A DNA stretch of 64,000 bases, from positions 25,702 to 89,701 of the forward strand of contig JAGFNQ010007707.1 of the NCBI GenBank assembly GCA_024364735.1, read 5' to 3'. The notes under the pieces were generated by a model that saw nothing but the letters and a program-made list of their open reading frames with translations, was not told where the DNA came from and did not search any database. Positions 1-12,848 of this stretch are shown one piece after another. The first letter of the stretch is position 1. Each line of letters begins with the position of its first letter. This stretch comes from Boesenbergia rotunda (taxonomy: Eukaryota; Streptophyta; Magnoliopsida; Zingiberales; Zingiberaceae). Position numbers and translations under genes: made by a program.

Positions 1-133
1 CAATCGGACACAACTGGATTGAGGAGATCGAATGGGGTTTTCAGATTTGAGCAGAGCTGAGTTGGATTGATTCGCAGAGTCAGTTTTCCAACGATTTGTT
101 GAGCTTACGGGTTCGAGGCTCACCCTTGTGTGA

Positions 134-181
<48 letters not shown>

Positions 182-193
182 AGGGGTTCTGAG

Positions 194-291
<98 letters not shown>

Positions 292-1602
292 GTCTGAGGG
301 GGGGGGGGGGGGGGGGGGGGGGGGGTTCTTGAGCTAAGGGAGAGGGATCCGATGCTAGTTTTGTTAGTGAATTTCTGTTATCAGCTGTAGTTTTTATTTC
401 TGCAAGTCATTTCTGTTCTGATTTCATATCAATTGTTGTAGTTTTCTTTTATGAATAGTTTCTATTAATTAGTGTTTCGATTATGCAAGTTAATTAGTTA
501 GGTTACTTGTGTAGTGAATATTTGAACTTAGATCTGTTTCTTTTGTAGTTGGATCATTGTTGAATTAAGTTTCATTTCTGCATTTTGTTAAGCTATCGCG
601 TATCAGATTTCAGTCTGTGTATCAATTTTGTTTCTGAAATTTCCACTGATAGCTTCTGAATTTCGTGCCAAGTAAACATTAGCTCTTTTTAAGCTTTACT
701 GAACTTAGATTAGTGACTCGAATTCAGCTTGCATTTGTTAGTTTCAGCATTTGAATATGTTGTTGCATTTCTGCATTCAACTGAGTAAGTTCTGCTTCCC
801 TTTTCTGCTAGTTAACTCCATTTCTGTAATTCCCAGTTATCAGTTCTAAAGTTGTATCAGTGAAGCTTCACATTGGAGTTTTATTGCATTTAAAATCAGT
901 TGTCTTGTTTGATTTTTGCATCCAAATTGCTGCTGCATTTCATTTCTGCATATAGGCTTGTTTTTCTGCATTCCATTTCTGAATTCAGTTTTTTTTTCCT
1001 GCCTTGATCAGTCTCGGGTTTCAGATTTTTCCATTCATTCTCACAGATAACTTCAGTGATAGTCGAGCCTTTTAAGCTGAATTAACTAGCTATAATTTCT
1101 GTAATCAATTTCAATTTTTTTGGCACATCAGCTTTTCTCTTCTTGGTATCAAGTTGTTTCATTGTTGCACTTTTGAATCAAGTGAAGTTTCTGCTTTGAG
1201 TTTTAATCACTGAAGTGTAGCATAATTTGTAGTGTAGTATTTCATTCAATGTCAGTTTAAGTTTGAAATTTCTGCGAATTACATTAGTTGATTTAGGTTT
1301 TCACATTGGTGGAGTTCATTAGTTGCATTTACTTTGCTTAGCTCATTTAGTTAAGTTTCTTTCCTTTTCTTTGTGCTTTCATTTCTGAATTGCAACCCAA
1401 CCTAGATTTTATTTGAAATCCAAAAATATCAACGACACATAAACTCGAGCTCGAATCAAGCAACCTCAACTAGCCCTAGGAAAAATACGACCTGTGGCCC
1501 CTTTACTACGTTTTCATCTTTGCTAGCAAAAAGGGTTTTCAGCTTTACACATATCTAAATTTTGAGACCCACATTCGTGACATCTATAGTTCGGGTTCAT
1601 CA
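1..1602 (+). repeat. 5' LTR of the Athila-like element, 3' two thirds
   Basis: Position 1 aligns with about 11431 in the 3' LTR, so the first roughly 911 bp of this LTR lie outside the window. It ends in the usual CA at 1602, eight bases before the primer binding site. Apart from the homopolymer block at 135-325 it is colinear with the 3' LTR, with scattered substitutions. Confidence 0.93.
135..325. repeat. Homopolymer block (G45, A94, G28) inside the 5' LTR
   Basis: A run of 45 G (135-179) is followed by a short unique bridge, a run of 94 A (196-289), a second bridge and 28 G (298-325). The 3' LTR has only a short sequence here (about 11565-11580). The block is therefore an insertion or expansion specific to this copy, or a sequencing or assembly artefact. 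Confidence 0.9.
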
Positions 1603-1609
1603 AAATTTT

Positions 1610-1627
1610 TGGCGTCGTTGCCGGAGA
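1610..1627 (+). promoter_or_regulatory. Primer binding site complementary to tRNA-Asp
   Basis: The 18-mer beginning tggcgtcgttgccgg matches the complement of the 3' end of plant tRNA-Asp(GUC) with about two differences. It lies 7 bp after the LTR end, where minus-strand DNA synthesis would begin. A tRNA-Asp primer is typical of Athila elements. Confidence 0.85.
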
Positions 1628-1769
1628 GCTACTAGTTGAGTTGTTTGATTTTTGCTTGTGAGCTTATTTCATATTTCTCTTGATCCATTTTTGTGCTTAC
1701 TGCTATATCTTGTGATTTACTTTATCTGTTTCATTTTTCCATATACATTTGCTGCGATTTGTTTATTTT

Positions 1770-3455
1770 ATGACCAGGTCAGCAAGTGGTGATCTTGAAG
1801 AATTTGACCCTGAAATTGAGAGAACTTTCAGAGCAAGGAGGAGCCAAGACATAATTTCAGAGGGTATTGATATTCCTCCTCTTCAGTTTATTCCTACTCA
1901 TTCAGGCAGTATCATGGCAGACCACCAGAAGACTATGAAAGAACTCGCAGCACCAGATGACACATTTCAGTATTCCAGCATTGCTTATCCAGAGCTGGCT
2001 GGTGATTTTGAGCTTAGATCTGGACTCATCCACTTGCTACCTAAGTTTCAAGGATTATCTGGAGAAGATCCAAATAGACACCTGCATGAGTTTCACGTTG
2101 TATGCTCCACCATGAAGCCTCAGGGTATTTCAGAAGAAGATATCAAGCTGAGGGCTTTTCCCTTTTCCCTGACTGGAGCAACAAAGGATTGGTTCTACTA
2201 TTTACCTACTGGGCACGTGTCTAGCTGGATTTCCATGAAGAAGGCGTTCCTAGAAAAATATTTCCCAGCCTCCAGAACTGCAATAATCAGAAAAAGCATT
2301 TGTGGCATTCGGCAAGTGGTAGGAGAAACTTTGTATGACTACTGGGAGAGATTTAACAAACTGTGTTCTAGCTGCCCACAGCATCAGATTAGTGAGCAGT
2401 TACTCATCCAGTATTTTTATGAGGGCCTATTGCAGATGGATAGGATTATGATAGATGTTGCAGCTGGGAGAGCCCTAGTGAACAAAACGCCAGATTAAGC
2501 TAGGGAGTTGATTTCTAACATGGCAGAGAACTCACAGCAGTTTGGAAGCAGAGCATTGTCCACCAGAGGAGTGAATGAGGTCCAGGTGGCTTCTAATGAA
2601 CAAAGGGAGATTAAGAATTCTCTGGTAGAGCTCACATCATTGATAAAGCAGATGTCTCTTAATAATGCAAGTCAGAATCCAAATCTTTCGGCACCTCCAC
2701 AAGCTAACCAAGTGATGAGGGTATGTGGTATTTGCTCTAGTCAAGAACATAATTCAGATTCATGTCCCACCCTCCAACAAGATGAGACAATAGCGGCATT
2801 GGTTAGGGGACAAATTCAAGCCCGGAATAACCCCTACTCTTCTACTTACAACCCTGGTTGGAGGGATCATCCAAATCTGAAATATGAGAATTCTTTCTAC
2901 CAACAAAACCCCTCACAACAACAATTCCAGCAACCACAACAGCAATTCCAGCAAACGCAACAACCACAGTAGCAATTCCAGCCCCAAATTCAGCCGATTC
3001 AGCCAACATTTCAGCAATCTCAGCCCCAATTTCAGCAATTCCAACCTCAATTCCAGCCAATTCAGCAAGGGCAGCAAGGTTTTCAAACATTTCAGACTTT
3101 CCAACCTTAAAACCAGCAAGTTTACCAGCCCTCACATCCTTACAATCAAAATTTCCAGCGCTCGAATCAGAATTTCCAGCCTATTCAATTTCAGTCCTCA
3201 CCACAGCAATTTCCACTTCAAAACCAGAATTTTCAGGGCTATAATTCTCAGTAAGTTCAACCTTTATTCCAGCCTAGTTATCAGCCCTATCAACAACAAT
3301 TTCAGCCTTCTTATCAGCCCCAATTCCAACCGCAACAGGGTAATATTTTTCAGCCTACTACTTCATCATTTCAAGGTCAATCAAAGCCTCATGCTAACCA
3401 AGGGGGCTATGGAGGTTTTAGTGGAGGAAATGCACAACAACAAAGAATAGAGGAG
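1770..3455 (+). pseudogene. gag of the Athila-like element, broken by in-frame stops
   Basis: Gag would form the cytoplasmic particle that packages element RNA. From the ATG at 1770 (MTRSASG) the frame gives a Retrotrans_gag-type capsid domain (about 2010-2440). A CCHC-like zinc knuckle, CGICSSQEHNSDSC, follows near 2730-2775. Then comes a long Gln/Phe/Pro-rich tract (about 2895-3400) made of QFQQ-type repeats. Stops interrupt the frame at about 2496, 2970, 3108 and 3252, yet it stays the same frame into the protease ORF at 3456, so gag and pol were one reading frame. Several stops look like CAA or CAG codons turned into TAA or TAG. The product cannot be made full length from this copy. Confidence 0.88.
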
Positions 3456-5630
3456 ATGCTTCAACAACTTTTACAACATCAACAAAGGAATGATCCCGCC
3501 ATACAAAACCTCGAAAGGCAAATGGGACAATTGGCTAGTGGGATAAATCAAAGTCAAGCTCAAGGATCAAGCCAATTACCTTCTCAAGCTATTCCCAATC
3601 CAAAGGGAAATGTTAGCGCTATTACTTTGAGGAGTGGGAAGGTTACTTCATCTCAAAAGAGTCCAAGAGCAGAATTTTCTGAAAACAGGGCAGCACCTAC
3701 ACTTTCAGCACCAATCAGCCCTGAAATCGCTTCAAAATCAGTTGGTTCCACCCCTAGTCCGTGCTCAACTCCTTCATCAAGTAATCCTGTGATTTTGGTG
3801 GAAAATGAGGGAGAAATCAGCCCCGGAACCCACATCACAGCAGCTACATCGAGTGGGACAGCAGCTCAAAATTCAGCCCCTCCAATTTCGGTTCAAGAGA
3901 AAGAAATTTCTGTTCCCTTTCCCTTTCCACAGTGGAAAACTCAAGCCAAAAGACAAGTGGAGGAGGAGAAAGCCAAAGAGTACAATGAGCTGGTAAAACT
4001 TTTTAGCAAAGTGGAAATTAATATACCCCTGTTGACCATGATTAAACAGATTCTTAAGTATGCAAAATTTCTGAAAGATCTATGTGTTCACAAAAAGAAG
4101 CTTAAGGAGAATGAGTTGGTCAGCTTGGGAAAAAATGTTTCAGCACTCATTAATGTCATACCTCAAAAGTGTCAAGACCCTGGAGTTTTTACTATATCAT
4201 GTGAGATAGGGAGGACTATATTTCATGACGCTATGCTAGACTTGGGAGCCTCCATCAATGTAATGCTCAGATCGGTCTTCCAGATGCTTGGCATTGGCCC
4301 TTTACAGCCCACTGGCGTGGTAATTCAATTAGCAGACAGAAACCAGACCCATCCAGCAGGAGTTATTGAAGATGTTTTGGTAAGAGTTAAAGAGTTGATT
4401 TTCCCTGCAGACTTCTACATTCTAGACATGGAGGGAGATTATCTTGCACATAGATCCCCACTTATCCTTGGGAGGCCTTTTCTGAAGACGGCCAGGACAA
4501 AAATTGACGTTTATGCTGGAACACTTTCGATGGAAGGGGGGGACACAGTAGTCCAGTTTAGTATCTTCGATGCCATGAAGCAACCTAGGGAAGATCACTC
4601 TATTATGAGCATTGACATTTTGGATGGACTGGTTGATACAGAGTTAGAGGCTGAGGGAGTTCTACATGATTTTTCTGGAGGAGTTATTTATTCAGAGGAG
4701 GCTGAGGGAGTACTTACTATGGGGACTGAGGATATTTCAGAGGATATTTCAGATTCACTTCCAGCTGGTGAGGATTTTCTAGGTGTAGGGGATTGCACAG
4801 AGCCCCAAGGATCACCTACTTCTATTGAGATTTCAGAGGACTCAGAGCCTAGGTATGATAGTGTAGGGGATTGCACAGAGCCCCAAGGATCACTCATACC
4901 CATTGAGCAGGGCCAGATTGAACTTAAGCCACTACCAGACCACTTGAAGTATGTGTACCTAGGAGAGGAGCAGACTTTTCTCGTTATTATTGCACAACAT
5001 TTGGAATCAGAGCAGGAAGAGAAATTATTGCAAGTCCTGAGGCATTACAAGAAGGCAATTGGATGGACTTTATCAAATATACCAGGTATCAGCCCAGCTA
5101 TCTGTATGCACAGGATATTTTTGGAAGAAGATGTTAATCCCGTGAGGCAGCCACAAAGGAGACTTAATCCACTTATTTTAGACGTTGTAAAGAAAGAGGT
5201 GACTCGACTTCTACAGGCAGGTATCATTTACCCAATTTCTGACAGTCAGTGGGTTAGTCCCATACACGTGGTGCCTAAGAAATCTGGAGTGACAATGGTG
5301 GAAGATGGAAGCAACGAACTAGTGCCCACCAGAGTTAAGAATTCCTGGAGAGTCTGCATTGATTACAGGAAGCTCAACAAGGTCACAAGGAAAGATCACT
5401 TCCCTTTACCCTTTATTGATCAGATGCTTGAAAGACTGGCAGGGAAGTCCCATTATTATTTTTTGGATGGTTATTCAGGCTACTTTCAGATTTGTATAGA
5501 TCCAGAGGACCAAGAGAAGACTACCTTCACTTGCCCCTTTGGCACTTTTGCCTACAGACGGATGCCTTTTGGACTCTGCAACGCACCAGGAACATTTCAG
5601 AGATGCATGGTAAGTATGGTGAGTTGTTAG
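3456..5630 (+). pseudogene. gag-pol: linker, aspartic protease and N-terminal reverse transcriptase
   Basis: A 724-codon open segment. It starts with the conserved gag-protease linker (QNLERQMGQLA, then AITLRSGK). An aspartic protease follows near codons 245-345: active-site motif LDLGASIN at about codon 260 and the flap-end motif ILGRPFL. An acidic spacer (codons about 385-490) contains the decapeptide-like motif GDCTEPQGS twice. The RT begins near codon 545, with WRVCIDYRKLN, HFPLPFIDQML and FLDGYSGYFQI. The frame ends shortly after RMPFGLCNAP at 5630, where a frameshift moves the rest of RT to another frame. The ATG at 3456 is only the first Met of the open stretch; the natural frame continues from gag. 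Confidence 0.9.
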
Positions 5631-6790
5631 AGCATTGCATGGAGATATTTATGGATGACTTTTCAGTTTTTGGCACGTCTTTTGATTCATGCTTAGGAAA
5701 TTTGTCCAGGGTCTTACACCATTGCATTGAGACTAACCTTGTGCTTAATTTTGAAAAATACCACTTCATGGTAGAGCATGGTATTGTACTTGGACATATA
5801 GTCTCTAGGAGAGGTATAGAGGTAGATCCTGCAAAAGTAAGCGTTATTTCTTCTTTATCTTACCCCGTATGCGTACGGGACGTTCGTGCTTTCCTTGGAC
5901 ATGCAGGTTTCTACCGCAGATTTATTAGAGACTTTAGTGATATTGCTCGACCCTTGACGAGACTTTTACAAAAAGAGGTAGATTTTTGTTTTGATGATAA
6001 GTGTAAATAAGCTTTTCACAGACTCAGGGAGGCTCTTACCTCAGCTCCTATCATTAAATCACCTGATTAGAATTTGCCCTTTGAATTAATGTGTGATGCA
6101 TCTAATTTTGCAGTGGGAGTTGTTCTAGCACAGAGGGTTGATGGAGCACCTCATGTCATCTGCTATGTCTCCAAAACCCTGGATGTCGCCCAAGCAAACT
6201 ACACCACCACTGAAAAGGAGTTTCTTGCCATTGTTTTTGCTTTAAACCGTTTCAGATCTTACTTATTATGCTCACATGTTATTATTTTTTCTGATCAAGC
6301 AGCTCTAAAATACCTGTTGAAAAAGCCTGATGCAAAACCTAGACTGATCAGATGGATGCTCCTGCTCCAAGAATTTGACCTGGAGATCAGAGATCGAAGT
6401 GGTAAAGAAAACCTAGTTGTAGATCACTTGAGCAGAATTGAAGTTGATGGATCTCCTACCACCATTGACGATGATTTTAGAGATGATCACCTTATTGCAG
6501 TACATGGTGAGACACCTTGGTATGCAGACCTAGTTAATTTTTTGGTAGCACGTGTTTTTCTCACACATTTTTCTAAAGCTCAAAAAGATAAACTTAAAAG
6601 CGATGTAAAATTCTATGTGTTCGATGATCCTTATTTATGGAAGTTTTGTAATGATCAAATAATTAGGAGATGCGTACCAGATCATGAGTTTTTTTTCTGT
6701 CCTTACATTTTGCCATTCATCAGCTTGTGGGGGTATTTTAGACCCCAAAGAACTGCTAGGAAAGTGCTAGAGTGTGGATTGTACTGACCC
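5612..6790 (+). pseudogene. pol: C-terminal reverse transcriptase and RNase H
   Basis: After the frameshift near 5610-5630 the RT continues with EIFMDDFSVFG, which carries the catalytic DD pair. The connection segment FLGHAGFYRRFI follows. Stops at 6008 and 6068 interrupt the frame before RNase H, which has MCDASNFAVG (first catalytic Asp), TTTEKEFLAI (Glu) and IFSDQAALKYL (Asp). It ends with the gypsy signature near VVDHLSRIE. The zinc-binding HHCC region of integrase begins near 6690, but two compensating small indels garble it before the stop at about 6785. These lesions argue for an inactive polymerase. Confidence 0.88.
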
Positions 6791-7813
6791 ACCCTATTTC
6801 ATGATTCATATGTATTTTATAAAAATTGTGATAGATGTCAGCGAACTGGGAACATATGAGCGAGGAATGAGATGCCCCAAAACGCTATACTTTTCTGTGA
6901 GATTTTTGATGTTTGGGGAATAGATTTTATGGGACCTTTTCCAGCATCTTATGGTTATTTGTACATTTTACTTGCTGTAGATTATGTTTCTAAATGGGTG
7001 GAGGTCATTCCCTCCAAGATTGATGATTCTTCTGTTGTTTGTAGTTTTGTTAGGTCACACATTTTCTGCAGGTTTAGAATTCTAAGAGCCATAATAAGTG
7101 ACCAAGGATCTCATTTTTGCAATAAACACATGAAGGCATTGCTTAATAAATATGGGATTATACATAAGGTTTCTACATCCTACCATCCCCAAACAAATGG
7201 ATAGGCTGAAATTTCTAACAGAGAGATCAAATCCATCTTGGAAAAGACCGTTGGGCCCACTAGAAAGGATTGGAGCAAAAGTCTAGATGATGCAATTTGG
7301 GCCTATAGAACGGCATTCAAGACTCCGATTGGCATGCCTCCCTACCGCTTGGTCTATGGTAAAGCTTGTCATCTCCTCGTGGAAATAGAGCACAAAGCAT
7401 ATTGGGCGGTGAAAGCTTGTAATTTCGATGCTACCAAGGTGGGAGAAGAAAGAAAATTGCAACTTCAAGAGCTTGAAGAGATTCGGCTAGAAGCATTTGA
7501 AAATTCAAGGATCTACAAAGAAAAGACCAAAAATTTCCATGACAAGCACATATTGAAAAAAAATTTCCAAATTGGTGACAAGGTCTTATTGTATAAATCA
7601 AGGCTCAAATTGATAAGAGGTAAGTTAAGGTCAAGGTGGGATGGTCCATTCATTGTAACTAACATTTTTCCCTATGGAGTTGTTGAAATTAGGGAGGAAG
7701 CTAATGGTTTTGTGTGGAAAGTCAATAGCCACCGGCTCAAAAAGTATTTTGAAGAATTGAAGGAGCTAGAGGTGGATAGTTTGTACATCAAAGACGCTAT
7801 CTACCCAACTTAA
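6791..7813 (+). pseudogene. pol: integrase core and C-terminal domain
   Basis: Integrase would insert the cDNA copy into host DNA. The end of the zinc-binding domain (NCDRCQRTGN, about 6820-6855) is followed by the core with WGIDFMGPFP (Asp 1) and ISDQGSHF (Asp 2). The third acidic residue is in AEISNREIKS, just after a TAG at 7202. The C-terminal part contains YGKACHL..EIEHKAYWA and a DKVLLYKSRLKL..GKLRSRWDGPF segment, both typical of Athila integrases. A second stop lies near 6857. The reading frame is the same as RNase H and terminates at 7813. Confidence 0.88.
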
Positions 7814-10507
7814 GGGGAGTTTACTTTTCCTACACCTACATTTCATTGTATATATCATTTTCATGTTTTTAGAAGTAAATGTTTCTTTTTGGAGTGAATT
7901 TTTGATAATAAATTCTTAGGTCAAATAGAATGAATAAATAGATATTGTAAATACCATGTTATTTCTTTTAGCACTTTTGTTCTTAGTGAATAGAAATAAA
8001 TGTATCCCTATAGGTTATCTTCATGTTATTTTAGAATCTCTTGAAAATAAATTAAATTTAGTTGTTAAGACTTAAGATTTGAGCTAATGGATGAAATCTT
8101 GGATACTTGAGTACTACTTGGTTTTAGATTCTAAAGTGATGACTTGAGATGAATTATTTGTGCATAGTGAGAATTAGCCTTATTTTTGTGACTCACATAT
8201 GTGATTGTACTCTAGAACTTGCTTAGGTTCTTTCAAAACCATATTTCAATGAATTTGTTTACATATGTGATTGTACACATATGTGATTGTACTATAGAGG
8301 CTAATCAATTTGTTTACCTTTCCAAATCAATTTTTGGCAATAATCATGTTTATTCTATTTTTCTTTCCTTATTTCCTACTCTTAACCATACTTTTCTATG
8401 GACTTGTTTGTTTGGGATGTTTCTTGATGCTACTTTGCCTGAGACGGACAAAAGATCAAGTGTGAGGGAGGTGGCTAGAGTTTTGGAATTATTTTGTATC
8501 AAAGATTCATTTCAATTCAAGTTGAAGCCAAAAGTTGTCAAGTGGAGTTGAGTTTGGTGTCAAGAATGAGCAAGAAGAAGTGGTTAAGGATGGAAACAAT
8601 TGAAGCATCTAGATTCTTGATCATAATTTGAAGATCCAAGAAAGTTGTGCTAAGTTGATTTCGGCTGAGAAAAAAAACTGAAATGAAAACAAATGGCACG
8701 CAAAAAGCAGAAAAAAATCTGTGCCAAGAAGAAGAAAAAAATCTGAAATCAATGAAGCTTGTATCACAAATGGTTTGGATCAAGAATTGGGAAGTTGGAA
8801 TTATGGAAGTTAAGATTAGCAACACTTTGCTTAAGTCTGAATTGAAGGCTGAGAAAAAGCTGAGTAAAAGCTGAGCAAAAGCTGAGAAGTCTGAAGCTGA
8901 AAATTCTGAACTGCATTGCAAGGGTAGCTGCTGAAAATTGAGAAGTAAACCTTCACCAGCTACCAGGAAGTTTGGAGAGCAGCAGGGCTGTAAAAACAGA
9001 GGACACATGGTCAAATTCTTGAGGGAGATGAGAAGAAACTGAATAAAAACAGTGAGGAAGCAAAGTTATCAAGCCATTGAGTGGAAGAGTGTGTTTCGAT
9101 ATCTGAATAATCTGGAAACCTTGGAAGTGTGAAACTGCAATTGTAACAATTGAAGAGCTGTTGTTGAATCTATACAAAAAAAAAAAAACAAAACAGTTGG
9201 AATGATAGTAAGGCAGTTTTGTACCAACTTCAAACTAAATTCAGGCTTCTTAATTCAGCAATGCATAGCTGAAGTTGAACAGAATTGCCGAATGGTTTTT
9301 CACTAAATTCAACCTCTTGGGAGCAGATTTCAAACTATTGGGCACTTCAAGTGAAGTTGAAACTACTAGTAAGGCAAATGGATGGAATCAAAACAGGAAA
9401 ATGAAGTGCAGTGTCGTGGACTCAAGTGAAGCTTTCAAAGTATCCACCATTAGTTGATGCTAGTTGCTATTAAGAGAATTGCAAGGATGAAGAAATTAGT
9501 GATTCTTGATTCTGAAAGTGATGCCGTGGAGCTGAAATCTGAAACAGAAAAAAAAAGAAGAGAATGAAAGTAGAAGAGTGCCAATTTGAAGGTGATGTGT
9601 ATCAAAATTAGTTGCAAGAGATGGTTAATGAAGGTTAAATGTGGAGCATCTATTTCCCTAATTGTTACTTGATGTCTCAAGTTCTCTAATACAAAATCTG
9701 ATCCGAAGTGCTCCATTAGAAGATTTGAGAGCAGAAAAAAAGAGAGAAAATAGTTTTAAAAAAAAAGAAGGAAGAAACAAAGTTGTCACACAATTGAAGT
9801 GTTGGCACCATGAAATCAGTGAAAATAATCTCATCCAAATCCAAGCCTTGCATCACTACCATTCTGACTCTACTAGAGAGAAAGAAAGAAAAAAAGTATG
9901 AGAAAAGAGAAGGAAACAAGGTTGGCACACAAAGGCAAAATTGGCACATTGAGACCAATAAGGTTTTCTTCATCTGAATCAAGGGCAATGCCAAATTTTT
10001 ACTCGACCACACTTTTGACTTCACTAGAGGACTGTAAAGAGAAGCAAAGTGCATTAGAAATATTCTTGAGCAATCAAGTTTCCCACTTCATCAATTTTTC
10101 TATTTTCTTGGCTTTCACTTCATTCTTACCATTTTCTGTCTTTCACTTATTTTTGTAGATATGGATCCTAATCCTGAATAATGGTGGAGAGTAGATAACA
10201 AGCAAGCCTATGGTAGTGTGAAAAATATGTGCGTTTGAGTGAGCTCCACTTTCATCATGAACTTAGAACTCAAAAAGAGAGCCACCAAAAATTTCCCGTG
10301 AAAGGCTAGTGAGTTAAATTCATCTCAATGAATCATAAAGGATGAAAATGCTAAGTTGTTGATTTAAGGACGAGATACAAATCCATAGAGCTTAGATTTT
10401 TTAGAATTGACAACCTTAGGTAATTTCTTTTCACTTGCTTGTAACTATGTTTGGAAAGAATCTAAGGGATACATACTTAGTAGTTTTCGCGAGACGCTCA
10501 AGCTTAA
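7814..10507 (+). other. Long non-coding 3' region of the Athila-like element
   Basis: About 2.7 kb between the integrase stop and the polypurine tract, where many Athila elements carry an env-like ORF. No ORF with recognisable domains is present. It is A/T- and purine-rich, with frequent gaagctgag-like and aaattg words. A repeated 15-mer, acatatgtgattgta, occurs at about 8196, 8262 and 8277. The stretch around 8190-8250 is homologous to the matching part of the minus-strand gypsy element near 32530, so the two elements share ancestry outside pol as well. Confidence 0.7.
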
Positions 10508-10519
10508 GTGTGGGGGAGT
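10508..10519 (+). promoter_or_regulatory. Polypurine tract
   Basis: The purine-rich gtgtgggggagt directly precedes the TGATAAG start of the 3' LTR at 10520. This is where plus-strand DNA synthesis is primed. Confidence 0.85.
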
Positions 10520-12848
10520 TGATAAGTGTTATTTTATTGATCTTTTTAGATTCTTAAATCCCAGTTTGACCCATATTTTACCTGTTTAATATTGGATTTA
10601 TCCTAGGTTTTATGAATTTATTCTATTCTGGACTTTATTGTAAATCTTGATACATTTGGAATTATTTTGCTACTAAATTGTTGATTTACTTTTATAGGTT
10701 TGGAAGAGTCATGGACCTAGGTCATGAGGGGTCAAACTTGAGTCAGAAGTGGCCTTGATCGAGCGATCAAGCATCCGACTAATATGGGTTGTCTGATTCA
10801 AAAACGGCTAGATCTGAGGCCTCTGAGAACTTTTGACTCAATCCGAGCTAGGGTTAAAACTGATCAAGCACTCAGGTCAAGATCTGAAATTTTCATCCAA
10901 ATCAGAGATCATTTAGCCGTTGGATCAAGCTCAGTAGGATCTAAATCGTCCATTCAAAGAGCAGGTAGATCTGAGCCATCCGTTGCAAATTAGGTAGATC
11001 TGAGCCATTGAGAGGCAGATCCTGACCCATGATTGAGATCTGTAGAGTTTGGGTTCGTTCGAAGAAGATCCGACCGTTGGATTCATCTAAAACAATCTCA
11101 GCCGTTGGTTTCAAAATATTTAAGCCAAAAATCCCCAGGAAGCAGCTTGTCGCGTGTCTTCTTCGTCTTCGAGTTTTCTTCATCTCTTCTTCAAGTTTTC
11201 TCCATCTTAGGGCGTGACCGCATCAATCTCTTCATTGGATCAAGTTCTAGATCATGGGGAAGGTGCTTCCGTGAAGAATCTATCTCTAAATTGCCCAAGA
11301 ACAGAGCTGAGTGAGGTTTCATCAGCTCTGCCGTTTGCTTTCCTCGGTCTCGGTTGTGCACCATTTTCATCCATCTGAGCCATCTGGAGGGGTCCCCTGG
11401 AGTGCTCGGATAATCCTCAAGCCATCAGCGCAATCGGACATAGCTGGATTGAGGAGATCGAATGGGGTTTTCAGATTTGAGCATAGCTGAGTTGGATTGA
11501 TTCGCAGAGTCAGTTTTCCCAGCGATTTGTTAAGCTTACGGGTTCGAGGCTCACCCTTGTGTGACGGCAAGGAGTTCTTGAGCTAAGGGAGAGTATCGAT
11601 ACTAGTTTTCTTAGTGAATTTCTGTTATCAGCTGTAGTTTTTATTTCTGCAAGTCATTTCTGTTCTGATTTCGTATCAACTACTGTAGTTTTCTTTTCTG
11701 AATAGTTTCTGTTAATTAGTGTTTCGATTATGCAAGTTAATTAGTTAGGTTACTTGTGTAGTGAATATTTGAACTTAGATCTGTTTCTTTCGCAGTTGGA
11801 TCATTGCTGAATTAAGTTTCATTTCTGCATTTTGTTAAGCTGTCGCGTATCAGATTTCAGTCTGCATATCAATTTTGTTTCTGAAATTTCCACTGATAGC
11901 TTCTGAATTTCGTGCCAAGTAAACATTAGCTCTTTTTAAGCTTTACTGAACTTAGATTAGTGACTCGAATTCAGCTTACATTTGTTCGTTTCAGCATTTG
12001 AATCTGTTGTTGCATTTCTGCATTCAACTGAGTAAGTTCTGCTTCCAATTTTTGCTAGTTAACTCCATTTATGCAATTCCCAGTTATCAGTTCTGAAGTT
12101 GTATCAGTGAAGCTTCGCATTAGAGTTTTATTGTATTTGAAATCAGTTGTCTTGTTTGATTTTTGCATCCAAATTACCGTTGCATTTCATTTCTGCATAT
12201 AGGCTTATTTTTCTGCATTCCATTTCCGAATTCAGTTTTTTTCCTGCCTTGATCAGTCTCGGGTTTCAGATTTTTCCATTCATTCTCGCAGATAACTTCA
12301 GTGATAGTCGAGCCTTCCTAGCTGAATTAACCAGCTATAATTTCTGCAATCAATTTCAATTTTTTTTGGCACATTAGCTTTTCTCTTCTTGGTATCAAGT
12401 TGTTTCATTGTTGCACTTTTGTATCAAGTGAAGTTTCTGCTTTGAGTTTTAATCACTGAAGTGTAGCATAATTTGTAGCGTAGTATTTCATTCAATGTCA
12501 GTTTAAGTTTGAAATTTCTGCGAATTACATTAGTTGATTTAGGTTTTCACATTGGTGGAGTTCATTAGTTGCATTTACTTTGCTTATCTCATTTAGTTAA
12601 GTTTCTTTTCTTTTCTTTGTGCTTTCATTTCTGAATTACATCCCAACCCAGATTTTATTTGAAACCCAAAAATATCAACGACACATAAACTCGAGCTCGA
12701 ATCAAACAACCTCAACTAGCACTAGGAAAAATACAACCTGTGGCCCCTTTACTACGTTTTCATCTTTGCTAGCAAAAAGGGTTTCCAGCTTTACACATAT
12801 CTAAATTTTGAGACCCACATTCGTGACACCTATAGTTCAGGTCCATCA
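10520..12848 (+). repeat. 3' LTR of the Athila-like element
   Basis: A 2329-bp repeat starting TGATAAGTG and ending GTCCATCA. The part from 11431 is colinear with 1-1602 except for the homopolymer block. It contains many ttctgcat/ttctgaat words and no convincing ORF. Confidence 0.92.

Larger units (their letters stand above)
1..12848 (+). mobile_element. Athila-like Ty3/gypsy LTR retrotransposon (5' end outside window)
   Basis: Two direct LTR copies (1-1602 partial and 10520-12848) flank an 8.9-kb internal region with gag, protease, RT, RNase H and integrase in the gypsy order. The primer site complementary to tRNA-Asp, the integrase/RNase H wording and the long non-coding stretch after integrase all fit the plant Athila lineage. 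The frame has several stops and frameshifts, so this copy looks non-functional. The right LTR ends in ...tcca-tca at 12848, directly against the neighbouring minus-strand unit. The left target-site duplication lies outside the window and cannot be checked. Confidence 0.93.

Noticed and set aside
96..332. ORF reading poly-Gly and poly-Lys
   Set aside because: It is only the translation of the G and A homopolymers in the LTR.
2842..3135. Minus-strand Leu/Ala-rich ORFs over the gag Gln tract
   Set aside because: Antisense of CAG/CAA-rich coding repeats.
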